From contig LUCM01004207.1 of NCBI GenBank assembly GCA_008360955.1, positions 63,250 to 127,249 on the forward strand: a stretch of DNA of 64,000 nt, written 5' to 3'. The notes under the pieces are model-generated. The model was not told the DNA's origin and did not search any database. It saw only the letters and a program-made list of their open reading frames with translations. The stretch is from Fasciolopsis buskii. Taxonomy: Eukaryota > Platyhelminthes > Trematoda > Plagiorchiida > Fasciolidae. Positions 37,176-51,100 of the stretch are shown here, piece after piece (position 1 is the stretch's first letter; each line of letters opens with the position of its first letter). Both the position numbers and the translations under genes were made by a program.

Positions 37176-40100
37176 CTGAAATTAGTAATATGTTATTTTC
37201 GGTGCTTCAATAAGTCGGTCGATTTTCACCGTTCTTGTATTCGGTTTCATCGTTTGTTCGTCATCCGTTACTTGTAATAATGGAACTCTGGCGTACATGA
37301 ATTTTCAGGAAGCTAATTTCTGCTAGCTGTAAACTGTTACAGGGAGAGATTCTAAGCAGCCATTCGATTTACTGCAATCAGCTCAAAATAACACTGTCGT
37401 TAATTGTGCCACCTCAAATCGAGCGTGACCAATTGCTTCATCGTTCACTCATGCTTGAAATAACATGGTCACGAAATGCATATGACTTGGATAACTTACT
37501 GCGTTTTCACAGTTTCATATGAACTAGGTTTATTGCCTGATGGGATGAATGAAATCCAGTGCTAAATACGTTCAGCATCTTTGTGCTTCAAATAAGGCTC
37601 TTGTGCTAGATTTAGTGGTTCTGGTTTGTTCAAAATGTAAAATAATCAATACTGTATGCTGGACAACAAGAGTGTTGATGGCGAATTAAAATTAGTCTGT
37701 CATCTCATCATACACTGACTGTCATCTACGCAACGCTGGGGGTGGAGAAATGAATCCCAAACAACGGCTTGATTCGAGACCACTTGCGGTAATGATGGCA
37801 GTACCTGTATGGTCGAGATGTTGGCAGCTTTCCTGAGGTTGTCGCAGAAATCAAATGGTTCGGTAGAATTACGTGCTCCTTGTGATGCAGAATACAGTAC
37901 TGACAATAGTGACAATGTACTACAATGATAGGTTTAACACGACCCGAAATAAGACATTTTAATTATGAAAGGCACTGGAGGCAATGCAACTTATTGGCAA
38001 ATGGAATCAGGATGATGCTTGTTTGGTAACGACTGCGAGGCTTTGGAGCCATGGGAAAAAACGGCGCTAAATTTCCATGCTTCAACCATTATCGAATAGA
38101 AAGTATTTAGAAGTGGTACAACCAACAAATTAATTTTCCAAAATCGTAATACCACTTTTTTAGAATTCAAATAACTTGGAAGAATAAATCTTGTCCTTCG
38201 TTTTCGATGAGAAAACAGGTGTGAAATTAGCGGCCTGATGAATGTGAGGACAGGTTTCATATTATTTTCTGTTGTTTGATTTTTGCCCAATTGCCACGTG
38301 AATAAAGCATGCTGTACTGAATTTGATGCACATGTTTCATGCACAAATTATTAGACAAAACGTGGTGCCGTTATTCGTGTTGATTTCGCGTGGTCATATG
38401 AAAGTTATAAATCAGCTCAAATGGTGCGCCAATTTGCTAGCTGCACTTAACAAGATGCTTTTTTCTTCCGACAGCTTTGTGGCCTACATGCCGCAAGGAA
38501 ATCAACCTCATAAGAAGCTTCTAATCTTTTCGAACCGGACATTAGATTCTAACCCAGTAACGGAATCAAAAGCAAATTTGACTTTTTGGGGAACACGGGT
38601 ACTAGAGAGATTATTTACAGTGCACCAGCAACCACTCCAAAAAAATGATGCATGTGCAGTCGGAAATGAATCATTCACTGTACTCCAAACCTTACCAGTT
38701 TAAATAAGCGGAACCTAAGGCCTTGAAGCAGTACAATTCTTGAATTTTTGGTCTTCATCGATACCAATATTATTTGAAGAATGTCTCTATTTGGATCCGT
38801 GTTCCTTACCAAATCACTAAATCAGTGCATCCTAATTTGGCAGCCTGTTTCCTTTCCAGTCACACACCTCGTTTACTTCGGTGGATGACACCAAGGTGAA
38901 AAAAGTGAAGAAAAATGGCAGAATACTAGACATTTCTGCGATAGACTAAATGGTAGATCGCCAACACACATTTTTCTACATAGCTGAAATAGCATCCAGC
39001 ATGGCAGTCGAACTTCTTTGCTCGACGTTTAATTGTCTTTGTTTTCCGTTAGGTTTTGTCACTGCATCCATGGACGAGTTATAATATAGATCTGAATGCT
39101 GAAATGCACTGGAAATGACCTGAATGCTTTAGATGCCTTACTTTGTAACAGTTCCCTTTGGAGGTGGTAGTCTCGAATGGTCAATTTCACCAAATTAGTC
39201 TTTAAAGAATGAAAACCCCAATGTTCGTTTCAGCCGACAGCGCATTCTAGATAACGTTCCTGTAAAGTGGTCATTGAAACACAGGAAGTACTCTGTGATT
39301 TCGCTTCCGAGTGTTCAAGTACGGAATGCTGTCAGTCACTCTTGATGACTTTCGTGGGTTCATTTTCTTTCTGCCGTAATGCGGACGACAAAGCTTATGA
39401 TCTTTTCTACGTATTTATTATGTATGCCTTCGCGAGCAAAGGACTACTTCGTGAAAAACTTGTATGGCTCGAGGCTTACAAACGAACCAACCAGTTTGAT
39501 ATCCATGACTTTCAGTCTGTGCGCATAGAGAAATTTGTACGTGTGCTGGCGTGCATGCGAACCCAGTGCGTAAATGTGCGGATAGACCAACCGTCATTCT
39601 TGTTTTGACGAACTATTTTCATGGAAATCCAGTGTGTGCCTACGCACGATCAACGGATTACTCATTTACGAAAAGTTTTTGGATTTTCAGTAACTTAACA
39701 AACAAGGACGTGCAAGACGAGAAATAAAGAATAAGTGATTTTCATTCCAATCTTTGAAACGACAAGGACTGTAATGGCATGCTGTGTTGGAATCTTCTTG
39801 GTTTTACGTGCATGAGTAAAATTATTCCAGTGGACTACACATAGCGATATGAAACGTGTGCCAGTTTCGGAAGTAGTTTTTTATCCTCGTGCAAATGGGA
39901 CAGTGAACACTAGGAATTATGTGCATTTATTGGAGTAGGTTGTTCAGCGTGCAGCTGCCTGTGTGATTAATGATCGTCCCGATTCAGTTAACGGGATCGG
40001 CTCAATTTAGTATTTTGTATGTCGTGTTTACCTGGACGGCCTTGATAACTTTACGATGATTGGTATCTCAGCGCGCACTAGATTTTGGGGCCAAACGCCA

Positions 40101-41260
40101 TTTGGATTCAAAGCAAAAAACACGGTTAGTTGCTGTGCGTACTGGTTAATAGAGCCAGCACCGCCGACATAGGAACGGTATCAACAGTGACCACATCCCC
40201 AAAGTTAACATGCGCAACGCTGGACAATCCAAAGACGGTTCATTGCTTTGTTCGTGGGGCAAGTTCCATGCCGTAAAAACCTAGAAGCATGACAAACATA
40301 TGCTGAGCAGATCTAGATTTTTTTCTTTTTCTCCTTCAAACACATGTGCAACCAAACTCTTTCGTTAACATTTCGGTCTGTCTTCCACAATAATTGGCTT
40401 TAGTTCAAACCTAATACCTCATCTATAAGAAGCCTAGGTAACATTTTTCAAACTGTAAAATACAACACTTTTTTCCAGAAATTACGAGGACGAGCAATGA
40501 CATACACAAAAAGCAACTGAGTACAAGCAATATGTGTGAAACACTTCACTTAAATAACTAGATGGCAAATACCATGCAAACCTCTAGACGTTTTCGGAAC
40601 TTTGTTGAATTCACGAAAGTGGCTGGAAACTTTTGTAATAAAGCGCCATAATTTTAAAGTAAATGGTTGCAGTTTTGCACAAATCAATCAGAAGGTTAAC
40701 CACCGTCTCCTGTTTATTTCTAATCTGTTTGCAGTGCACTGATTACGGCTCCACATCTTCAAACAGAAATGACTGGCCATTACCACCAACGATGCTGGGC
40801 TGCTTACTTCAGCTACTTTTAGGACGCATGTGAAATGAATGCTTCAGTGTAGGTTAATTACTATCGTGAATCTCACTCGACTGTGCAAACCAAATGAATA
40901 CACTGCTATTTCAAATTCGTTCTTATCGTCCATGAGAGCGAAACCCGATTGTCGGAAAAGAATTGACAAATAGTATGAACTGACGTTTAAACGGTGCCGA
41001 CTGCTTTTGATATCACTACCCCTGTATTCGGGAATGCAAATATCATCCAGCAGCTGCACCCATTCTCTTTTTATCTCTTCGTGGGGTAAAACACATCGCA
41101 CGCGAATCGCTTTGTGTATTCAGCCTAGTTCCATGGGGAAATCAATGAATGCCCAGCTTCTTGTTTTATCATCGAGCAATCCATACTCTTCCAGCTGATA
41201 CGCATAGTTATTAGTTTCTTAGCTTTCATTTATCCTCAAATCTCTGTCTCTGTTTGTGTG
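37176..41260. other. No recognisable gene
   Basis: Frames of 104-126 codons at 38323 (+) and 39267 (+) show no known domain. A minus-strand frame at 40844-41101 contains a hydrophilic stretch (HEEIKREWVQLLDD) but lacks a clear acceptor. Confidence 0.35.
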
Positions 41261-41289
41261 CACACACACGTACAAAGTACGTGCGTGTG
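41261..41289. repeat. Hairpin of alternating purine-pyrimidine sequence
   Basis: Left arm CACACACACGTAC (41261-41273) and right arm GTACGTGCGTGTG (41277-41289) are complementary except at one position and are separated by AAA. Nearly all bases, starting a few bases upstream at GTGTG, alternate purine and pyrimidine. The tract could therefore form either a 13-bp hairpin or Z-DNA. It looks like a CA/TG microsatellite inverted on itself. Confidence 0.6.
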
Positions 41290-41767
41290 GTGATGTACCC
41301 CGGTGAAGCCGGAAACCGTTACGGTTCACCGAACTCCTAAATGCGAACCCCCACTGCACAAAAGTCGGAAAACCCAGGCACTGCGCGAGGTGAAGCTTTT
41401 CGTTTTTAGATATTGTCTTGCAGCGCTCTGTGAACTGTATTGATCCATTTCACTGAGTTGGCAAAAGGACAAACGCTGGTTTTAGAATTCAGTAAATTGG
41501 ACAGTGCCAATACCGATTTCAGTCCGAATGTATGCACTAAAACCCGTAAACCTCTATACCAAACCTGAAATCCAAGGAATTTCTGCAAATCATAATTAAT
41601 GCATTCTGTTCAATGAAACTAGCAAAGTGCTTATGCGAATAATGGGGTGCTCAAGAACTGGACGATTTTGTAGTCTGTTGATATAAAGGGGACGGCACAA
41701 GCTGATGTTTCCTTGTCTCTATAGGTGTTAGTATGATTTATATTCGCTCATACAAAGTGTTCTGTAA

Positions 41768-42068
41768 TCAAACAGTTGTGAGGTAAAATCTTTGGTCGGC
41801 AACATCTTTGTCATTCACTGGTTTATACCAAACAATGAAGCCTAAACAACATTCGAATATTTCACACAGTTTGTGGTTTCCCATAAGTTCGTTTATAAGA
41901 GCATGACTACGTCTGGGCCCGTGTCCGCAGACGCCAGTCTTTGAAACTGGTTTGTCCGACTGATTATTTGACAAGTTTTCGAAAATGTACATAAAATCCT
42001 CGACAACCTTTGGCTTTGAACAGTCGGATTTATTGATCGACGACATGCCTACTGTGGAAGTACCATTT
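41768..42068 (-). CDS. Candidate terminal exon of a compact two-exon unit
   Basis: On the minus strand, acceptor GTCGATATGTCAATTACCAG is followed by 1 nt and 99 codons to a TGA at 41768-41770. The peptide includes SKTGVCGHGPRRSH and ends NDKDVADQRFYLTTV. A 45-nt segment at 42135-42179 (acceptor CCTGCGCAAGTGACAG, donor AATAAG|GTAAGAATTG) reads AVENDLVLSECNQI and leaves AG. This joins the first A here to make an Arg codon across a 66-nt intron. The plus strand carries overlapping open frames, so the strand is uncertain. No family recognised. Confidence 0.2.
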
Positions 42069-42134
42069 CTGGTAATTGACATATCGACCCGTTATTCGTA
42101 TTGCGCATCTCGAGAGAGGACTTGCAATTCTTAC

Positions 42135-42179
42135 CTTATTTGGTTGCATTCCGATAAAACCAAATCATTCTCCACTGCG
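42135..42179 (-). CDS. Candidate upstream exon paired with 41768-42068
   Basis: A 45-nt segment (1 nt + 14 codons + 2 nt) with donor ATAAG|GTAAGAA and acceptor GACAG. Phase and spacing fit 41768-42068. The acceptor has only a modest pyrimidine tract. Confidence 0.15.
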
Positions 42180-45100
42180 CTGTCACTTGCGCAGGTTGGT
42201 CGACAGCGGTGGACCCGAACTAATGATTTCCCATCATCGAAGGCAGTTATGGTCTGCTGCTGATTTTAAAGTTCTGTTAGGAGATAGCTTACGTGTTTTG
42301 GCCTAGTCTTGGCCATTGCAACTTAGAGGTAGGTGCTGGAGTTTATTTTGCACAGGTACGGCTGACAGATACCAGAATACAAACCGATATATATTAATTA
42401 TTTGACATTATTTTACTGTATGTCATGCGTCTCGCTTTATGCGAAGATCGCTGTTCACAAGTGGCCATTGTTTTGTCAATTTCTATGATCATAATTTCTG
42501 TTACATCATGCGCATAACTTTTAGAGGAGATTGGGGAAAACAGATTAGGCACCACATACGTAGCCGAAGACTGCTTGGGGTAGGCGGAACTTCAGCAACT
42601 TTCCCGAAACGTGCGATTAACGAAATATGGTGGACTTTGGAGAATATTTATAAGGAACACCGCAAAATTGCATTTGCGAAGGAATTCCATGTTATCGATT
42701 TTAGGGCTTAACTTGAACAGGCTGTTTAACAGATACGCCTGAAGTTATTCGCACTTAATTGCTGGAACACAGAACACCAAACAAACTTGGTGATGCAGCA
42801 GAGTATATGAAATGGGGTCCTGTTTTCGAACTTACTTGGCCTCGGTTTCCTTCAGTCAATAAAACAATAGAAATTGACGGAAAGTTTACTCGATGGTTCG
42901 TCGAATAGGTCCACTTAGAAGGATTTGTAAGTTGCTCCTTAATGTCAGTCTTGTTGTGAAACTATTTTTTGTTTATATTTGATACTTGAAACGACGAAAT
43001 AGAACAGTCTGCAACACAAGACTTCCGGGTTACAACATGATTTTACTTCTATTAATTTTCATATAAGGGCTATATGTGACTGCAAACTATCGGTTCTGAA
43101 TTAGTGAGCATTTGGTTTTTGATCATCTCGTACTGGGTTCGTCACGTCCATACTCCAGTATGTTGAATTGCTTGAACATTTTGAGAATGAGTAAACAGTC
43201 TATCGACATTAGCGAATACGCGTAAACTAAATTTCCCGGCAACAGTTTGCGACGTGCATTGCATGCGTCGATGCCGCTGCGAAGCTTTATGAGACAATCC
43301 ATATCCCGATTGTCTCTGTGGTATCATCAAGCGCATACCACAGGTTATTTAATGTAATTATCAAGAATGATTGGCTAATTTCGTGCCTCTGTTCACAAAG
43401 ATTAAGTTTCATTCCTAGATCAAGATCGCCTCAGCAAGATCTAGTAAAGGCGATTTGGTAACGGACAGAATTGTGATGAAGCAATGCTGTTTCAAGCAAA
43501 GAGCTGCCAACCGATGTTGGCGAAAGTTGCTAGGTGTGTGATCTTGGCTTTTTTGATGTAGGTGTACATCTGATATCAACATCAAGTCTCACTGAATAGC
43601 TCTGCTTCGACCCGACATATCGAAGATGAACAAATTTAATTTAATGATAAAATTCAGGGAAAGGGGACATAAGGCATCTGAGTCTAAGCCACCAAAACAT
43701 CGAGAAATAAGAAGGAAGTTGATTAAAGGTTCGAATTTGAGAAACTTGTTGCGCAAGAAAATCTGTGACTTCGTGGTTTTCATTTTAGGATTTGTTGAAT
43801 TAAGTGAAGTCGATGGAAGCGGTAAACCTAGGAATGTGTGTGATTAGGTAGAGCAGTGCGGACTGAGTTGAGATCAAAACCCTGGAGTCTAGTTCATCGG
43901 TTCTTATTAAAAGCGGACGTGGCAAAAGACATTTTTGCTTCCAGCTGAACAGTCTTTTATCTTACGGCTGGCGGCCCAGATAACGCAATACGGCTTCGGA
44001 AGATCCCTTTGAAACGAACGTTGGTTTCAAACGAGTCAATCGTCTGTGACTGTAAATTTACGGCATTGATGACTTCAGCTGTTTCACCTTTCCCCGAAAA
44101 AATTTACCCCGCTATTGTAGGGAGCATTCGAGTACCTTGTCGACGATCACGAGCATTGTGCAACTCAAAGACTGTTTGCCATCTCGATAACAGTTTGTGG
44201 AAAGAACGAATTTTGTTTAGGTGTTCAGCATTGTAAATTATTGGACGAACTAAGCAATAAAATCAAAAGAAACCGGTGAAAATTATCTGACAGTGCAAAG
44301 CGAAATTAACCGGATAAAAACGAAGTTAGCGATCTACTTACAAAGGAGGTAAATAGAAAAAACGAACGCACAGTAGCTGATAGAGCGGACAATGACTGAA
44401 AACGTTTACCGCTGTGTACGGCATCGCAGTAACTCGAATTCGGTCCTGATTTCCTTTAACACCATGACACCATTGCTCACTGAACTAACTAGCTATGATC
44501 GCTTCTGAATCATTCAAAACCAATCACGGCATCGTTTAAAGTTTGGCGGAATATTTTTTGCAAATGGGACAAATGTTTCCACACCTAATCTTTCCGTTTG
44601 TACCTAATGTCTGGGTCTACAATGAGAATTCTCAAAATGCTTTTATTATGTCAGACGTGCTAGGCACAACGAGGGTAAGTAAGATAAAAATATTCACCCT
44701 GGAAACTAATTCAGCTAATTGCAATCCGCCGACTGAGACAGATTTTAACATGAATTTGGTCACCTGTTCCTCTCCTGATGGATAAAGATTTTAGATTCTG
44801 CTTCGTCTAAATGTTATGGTTCCCTTGCATACGCAACGAATGGGCTGAAAGCCATGATAATTGCTCAACCGGAGAACTTTAAATGTAGAAATTTGATTGA
44901 AACCGGTGTTTGTACTCAAAAGTGGATGTCTCCCAAGGTTTGTCGACAACAGGTTGCCGTCCAGTCTTACCTTTGATGATGATGACAAGATACAAACTCC
45001 TCAATTTGATACAAGCAGCAGGAAATTTTCACTTGCTTATGTTAATGCGCATTCGGCGTCCCAGCAACTGGAAAAAGTAACATTCGTTTGGCTAAATAAC

Positions 45101-48100
45101 GGGCATCCAATTTATAACATGTTTGCGTTTAGATATGCACTAGGGTTATCGTAACTCTAACAAGCACAATTTGGAGTTCGATCGATCAGTTTTCAAATCC
45201 AAGTACTGATCAAACTGGCAGATTTTATCCTTCTACTTCACATTAGCGTACAAGGGAATAGCGCCTTTGATGTTTTCTTTTCGATTTTTGTCAAATTTCA
45301 CTTAGCTGCGCTACACGACTAGCGCATAAGCAACACCTACACAATTAAGCTAACGCTAATCATAGTCACTAAACTTTACTGTTTGCATATTATCAAAGTT
45401 TCTTCTACAGTTTACATGCAGCATTTTTAATTTTTTGAGCAACTCCTTACGTTTACTGAAATTAAATAGGTCTATAAACAATGCCAACGTTTAAGTGGAA
45501 CTTTGTGGAGTGTCATCACTGTTTGCCTCAGACTCTTTATTTATGTTTCTGTTCCGTTTTATCCAATCATACACTTATTTGCATTTTGATCATTCTAGAA
45601 CAGTTAAATTTTGATGTTTCTTCTTTGTTAAACCGTAAAAGCGGCAAGCGCAATTTCAGAAGCAAATCGGCTTGCAAAGTGAATTCTGAAGCACTCAAAT
45701 ATGGAATGAACAGTAGTGAATTTTTCGGTAATATTTTCATCAACTCTGCTAAAGGTCCATAATCCATGTTCCCCTCAGAACACTGTCCGGTGAATCACAT
45801 CACTTCGGGAATCGATCAAACTGAATCAAGATAGGAGTTCTCGATTAGACACCCCGAATATCTCAGTAACTGACTGGCAATCCGTCTACCCGGTGTGATC
45901 AATATTAGGTATATTGATTGGTTCTCCTTTCTTCCATTACTTTGCACGACAAAGCAAAGTGCCTAGGTAATCTTATAGAGAACAGATGTTCGGTAGACTT
46001 ATCGGTTCCTTACATAAAACACAAAGAGTAAGCCAACGTTTGCTCCATCAATTCCCGCAACCTTTTGGTAGATAGCGAGGATGCAATTCGAGAATGGCAA
46101 GTGAGATCACCAATAAAGTTCTATGCGAACAGACAAAGAAAGTTTTTTTGTCCTCCAACGCAAACCCAAACTTTTAAGTAAATTTGACGGAAGTTTGATG
46201 GAGCACGCCATTCGATAATTATGTATTTCATCTTGCACTTGAATCACTTCGGAATTCTTCAGGCAGAATTGTGCCAGACTATTTTATTCGGGAACGGTGA
46301 TTCCAGATAAGATGGTTAGTACTGTTTTCTCCTAATTGAAAAAATCGTAAGTTAAACTTTGGAAATCACCAAACTATCTTCTAAGCATTTGTTAGAATGC
46401 TCTGCCAAATGGGGTCAAGGCGTTCATTCGGTGAGTTAAAATGTTTTTATAATCATTGATGTCAATAGAAGATGACAATTTTGCTTGTAATTCAAAATAT
46501 TCAAATGATTTATTATCCAACGTCAAATACGATCGATCCGGATGGGCTTTCGCTTGTGCAGTTGGGACTTCTAGGCACTCAGCAGAGCATCACTGGACTC
46601 CAAAAAACCGAACAGTCGCATTAAGAGCGCAATGGTTTCTGCGAACGTTCCAGGTGATATCCAAGAATTATCGATAAGTGAATTATCAATTCCGAGTCGA
46701 AATGTTAGCGTCAGTGTCGGCCAGCTAAGAGTTGCAGACGTTTCCTGTGGGGCTTTTTCGGAGGCCTAAATCGTAGACAGCCAATTAGATATTCCGAACT
46801 GCAATACATGCATCACTTTGGTCTTTCAGCATCACCTATTTTATGTTTAATATTATTTCAGTAGGCCCTTGCCTCTAGCACGTCTAAATTAAGTAAGAGT
46901 ATAGGCAACCAAAATGAGTTTGCTTATACCTCAGAATGCATTTATTCAGTGAAGTCCGAAATTTCGGATCCCGGTGGCCTGTTGCTTTTGCTTTCGAAGG
47001 AAAACCACTTACCTAGCACGTGATAAAACTGAAAGGGAATTTCATGGTAGTCACGGCAACAGTATCACATAAACTTGGGAGCAAAATAAATGAAGGTTCT
47101 CTATTATAATGCGATGGAAGTTGAGCGGGGCTTGATCCATGTAAACGAATGCTGGTCTCCCTGCTGCGGGTAGTTTCTTCTGGTATATGGACGGTGTCCA
47201 TGGACGAACGAACTATTAGTTCATCAATGAAGTAGTGTGGCTGAAAAGCAAGTCTCAAGCGTGCTTGGTCATTTTCTTTCATTGGGTCGATGCTTTGCTG
47301 TGATTTGCATCCGTGTGGCTTATGAAAGACTTCAGTAGTGGTCCATGAGAAGAGAATCCTAGGGAGAATAAGCACTGAGAAATACTACAGGAAACCTGTT
47401 AATGGATGCCGGCAATCAAACTGGTTGTACAAATCGAAAATAATTTTCTGCTTGAGTTACCTGATGGCAGTCTGGTGTTGCGTTCCGCTCAATGAACTTT
47501 TTGCGCACGCGCCATCATTCATTCAACTAATTTGAATAGCTAATTCATTTTCCGTACAGTTCATTTCAAATGTCCTGATTTTGGGTATCAGCTTCTGTTG
47601 TGACGTTAGCTAGATAGCTTAACGTTTTTCAAGCTGGCCAAAACAAATGGTCGATGTAATTTAAAGTTACCTGTTATTCAGTTGCGGGACGTTCGAGACA
47701 TTGCTATTATGTCAGTTTCAATGGAAAACACCCAGTCCTTGGTTTTATTGCCCCTTCCCATCTGGCAACGCTTAGCAGAAAGTTAATGTCATGGATATTT
47801 TTATGCTGATTCCACGGCCTACATTCGAATAAGCAACTTTCTAGCAATGCTACAGGAAAGTCGTATGAAATGTCAAAATGAGGTTTGGGCTTATTTTATA
47901 TATAGTAAATTTCATTTTTCTTCTTTTAGAATGCGTTCCCGGCATTCTTCTGTCCAACCATCTTTATACTAGAGCGCTCCTTTCTTAGTTTTACACTAGA
48001 AATTCTCACGTGATTCCTGAATAGACATGCCATTCATTCACGTCGCTAACGATTCGAACTAGATTCTAGTGAATTTCGTTTTCATTTAACTGATATACAA

Positions 48101-51100
48101 AACTAGAATACCTCTACATATAAGTGTGAGATAAAGCCGTTGATGTAAGCAATTTGTCCGGCGCGTTCATGTGCTTCCGCAAAAGCACTTTGATTTGGAA
48201 AATTGGACGGAGGATTTATACGATTCATTACAACCGCGAATGTGCTGAGATCATTGGTTAAACTGGTCCAGACAAATGTTTATTACTATCGGCAATGCCG
48301 CAGATATTACTTGTAGACGAACATATAGAGAAACGCGATTGGATACAAGCGTTTATTCATCATGTTCGTTAGAATCATGTTCTGCCCATTTAATGTTTGT
48401 TAATTCTGAATTTGGATCAGCATTACTGTGTGAAATGTTAATTTATCTGATTTCCAGTTCCATAGACCACGTGTAATACTGGATAGGGTATTCCATTTTC
48501 ATGAGTGTGAGAAAACCTGTGCAAAATTTGTTTTCGTTAAAGACAAAGCGCTAGAAAATGCTTAAGTAATTTTCGATGAAAAGATCTACTTAGTGCTTAA
48601 ATATTTCGCAGGATACGGTGCAAGGATTTCCAATAATCTGATCCTTTTCCATCACCGACAACATGGAAAAAGGAAATACACGTAAGAAGGAAAAGTAGTT
48701 AACTTGGTGAAATATTTTGTTCCTTTTGAATCTGAAGCTATTGATTTCTGCAACAAATCAGGCAATTCTATGGGATGTCAGCTAACCAGTTCGAAATGAT
48801 TAACTATTTATTTGTTTACAGATGAATTTGATCTAGGCGAATCAGTAAATTCGACAAAAAGTAGACTGCAAACGTCCAGATGTCAAGGAAATGTGTTGAA
48901 CAAAATGCTTTTTGAGAACATCACGTATTGATCTGAACACTGGCTTGAAGAGAAACGCAAATAATGCGCAAGATAACTATTCTGATCTTTCTACCAACAG
49001 AAAAGGAATTCCAAAATGCCAGAAAGTTAATTACACTAACCTTAGGCTTAATGCATTTCGGTCATTATATCACGGAATTCACGCGTCTAGCTGATGGGTA
49101 TGCAAACTACAGGACATCCATCCGGGAGATTGTGAGTACTGCATTTGTTTCACACCACATAGACCTATTAACTATGCAATTGAAACATAACTCTCGGCAC
49201 ATCACAAAGATGATCTCCACTAGTGTACCAATGCACTGATGTTTCATGCTAACATTTTAACTTTGAAGGTGATACTTACCGAAAAATTAAATAAACTGAC
49301 TCTGGAATCTGTTGTTCTGAGGAGAACACGTAATACGAAACTGTGAAAGATGCATTGACGAGAATTCACTTGGAATGTGTCAGAATTTGTGCGGATGAAC
49401 AGACAGAAGCAAACTAAAAAATTGATACCATAGATTTCCTAGCAAAAATGAAGAAGAACGGAATTAGTATTCCTTGCCGTAACGATAATGAAAACAAACA
49501 AGAGAGCCCCAACCAATTAAAGAAGGAATATGCGCGAACAACCAAGATGATCCTAGTGATACTATCTGAACACAAAATAATCCGCATTGTCCCTAAATTT
49601 CCAGAAATTCTGCGACCATTTTTTCCAACTCCAAAATAACCAGGTGGACAAAAATGCAGAAATTTTATTGTCTAGTTAATCAAATGCGAAGTCTGTAATG
49701 AACTGCTTTAGACCTACCATGGGAAATGAGGAGTGATTTCGGCATAGTAACACACTATTCGATATCCGTTGTGGAATAACAAAACCTGTAAGCACAATCA
49801 CTCAGCAGAGGACACATCTTTCAAATGAGTGCCGTAATGCGTGAAACCATTTGTAGACTCAACCAAAAGAATCGGCCAAATTAATCTCGCAACAAGCCGG
49901 AAACTGGAATATCATCAGGAAATGAACAAAATCCACATTACATGATTTACGCTGACATTCTAGGACCCAAAATGCCTCTGCACCCCATTGAACCCCAGTG
50001 TACCATGAGTTGTAAGTTAACCGGGTGTCAATGAAAGTTCGTAACCCTTTTGAAAAAAGAAGAAAGGTGCACACATTGGCCTTTCGCATTGAAAACGTGA
50101 CAGGTTCTGATGCCATATTTCTATATTTATCTAATCTGAGAACCTGCCTAAATATAGTCAATTTAGTTGAAGAATGCTGCACTTAATTTCCTAATTCGGA
50201 TATAGTTAACGTAACACTCGAGTAGCATTGCAATCACCGACAAGCCCATGACAAAGTCATATGCGCTAACGGTAAAAACTTTAAGAGCAGCTGGCGTTGG
50301 AAAACCTGCATAATCTGCTGTATTCATATTCGAAATTTCAAATATTTTATCACTATTCACCAGACCAATCAACTTACCCAAATTTACTACAGCGTTAAGG
50401 GACAACAAAGTTTTAAAAATTTCATCGCAATATGGCCCCAAATTTGTTTCATTAAAGCAATCTTAATCGTTCTTTTCCTAAGCTGAACAATGTTTACTTC
50501 TCGCTGATCTAAAGGCTCTAGCATAATGTCTTTGTCCCATAAACAACTGTCATTAAATTATCCTTGTAGATGGATGTCCTGTCGTCCACTGCCATAAATC
50601 ATACTTGATCGTTGACGTTTCTTTTAACTGAAATGTTGTAATTGACGAATTGGCCGGACAAAGCAGTTGCTCAAAAAACATTTATTTAAGTTTTCCCCAA
50701 TGCAGCATGTCGTCGATTTCATTATCCCACGTAATTTAACGCCAATAATAGTTGCCATTTTGGACCTCAACTGTGATCGTTGATGTTTACTCAGGTGGTA
50801 AGACAAGTTAACCCTAGGGGTGACGGCTGTGTTCATCTACTTTAGTGGAACGTGGATGGGTTGAGCGGAACAGTTTAGCTTTCGTCGTTGCCCATCGTAG
50901 TTTCTCTAAGAAGTCACAAGTGGTCAGATAGATAAAGTTGAGATAGACGGAAAAGACAAGTGGTTTTCCTGCACGTCCGAGTATTGTGGCAAAACAAGAA
51001 CTCGACTAAGTTATTAGGTTCCAGCGGACACAAAATTAGTGACAAGTTCGAAAACAGTGCAGTCAAGACTTGGCGATCCCACACGTAATAAAAACGCTTG

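Noticed and set aside
37541..37565. Hammerhead-like string CTGATGGGATGAATGAAAT
   Set aside because: The conserved A after CUGAUG is missing and stem II cannot form.
47013..47375. 120-codon minus-strand frame as a gene
   Set aside because: The only good acceptor-donor pair there encloses 16 nt, and the frame ends exactly at the donor; no domain is recognisable.
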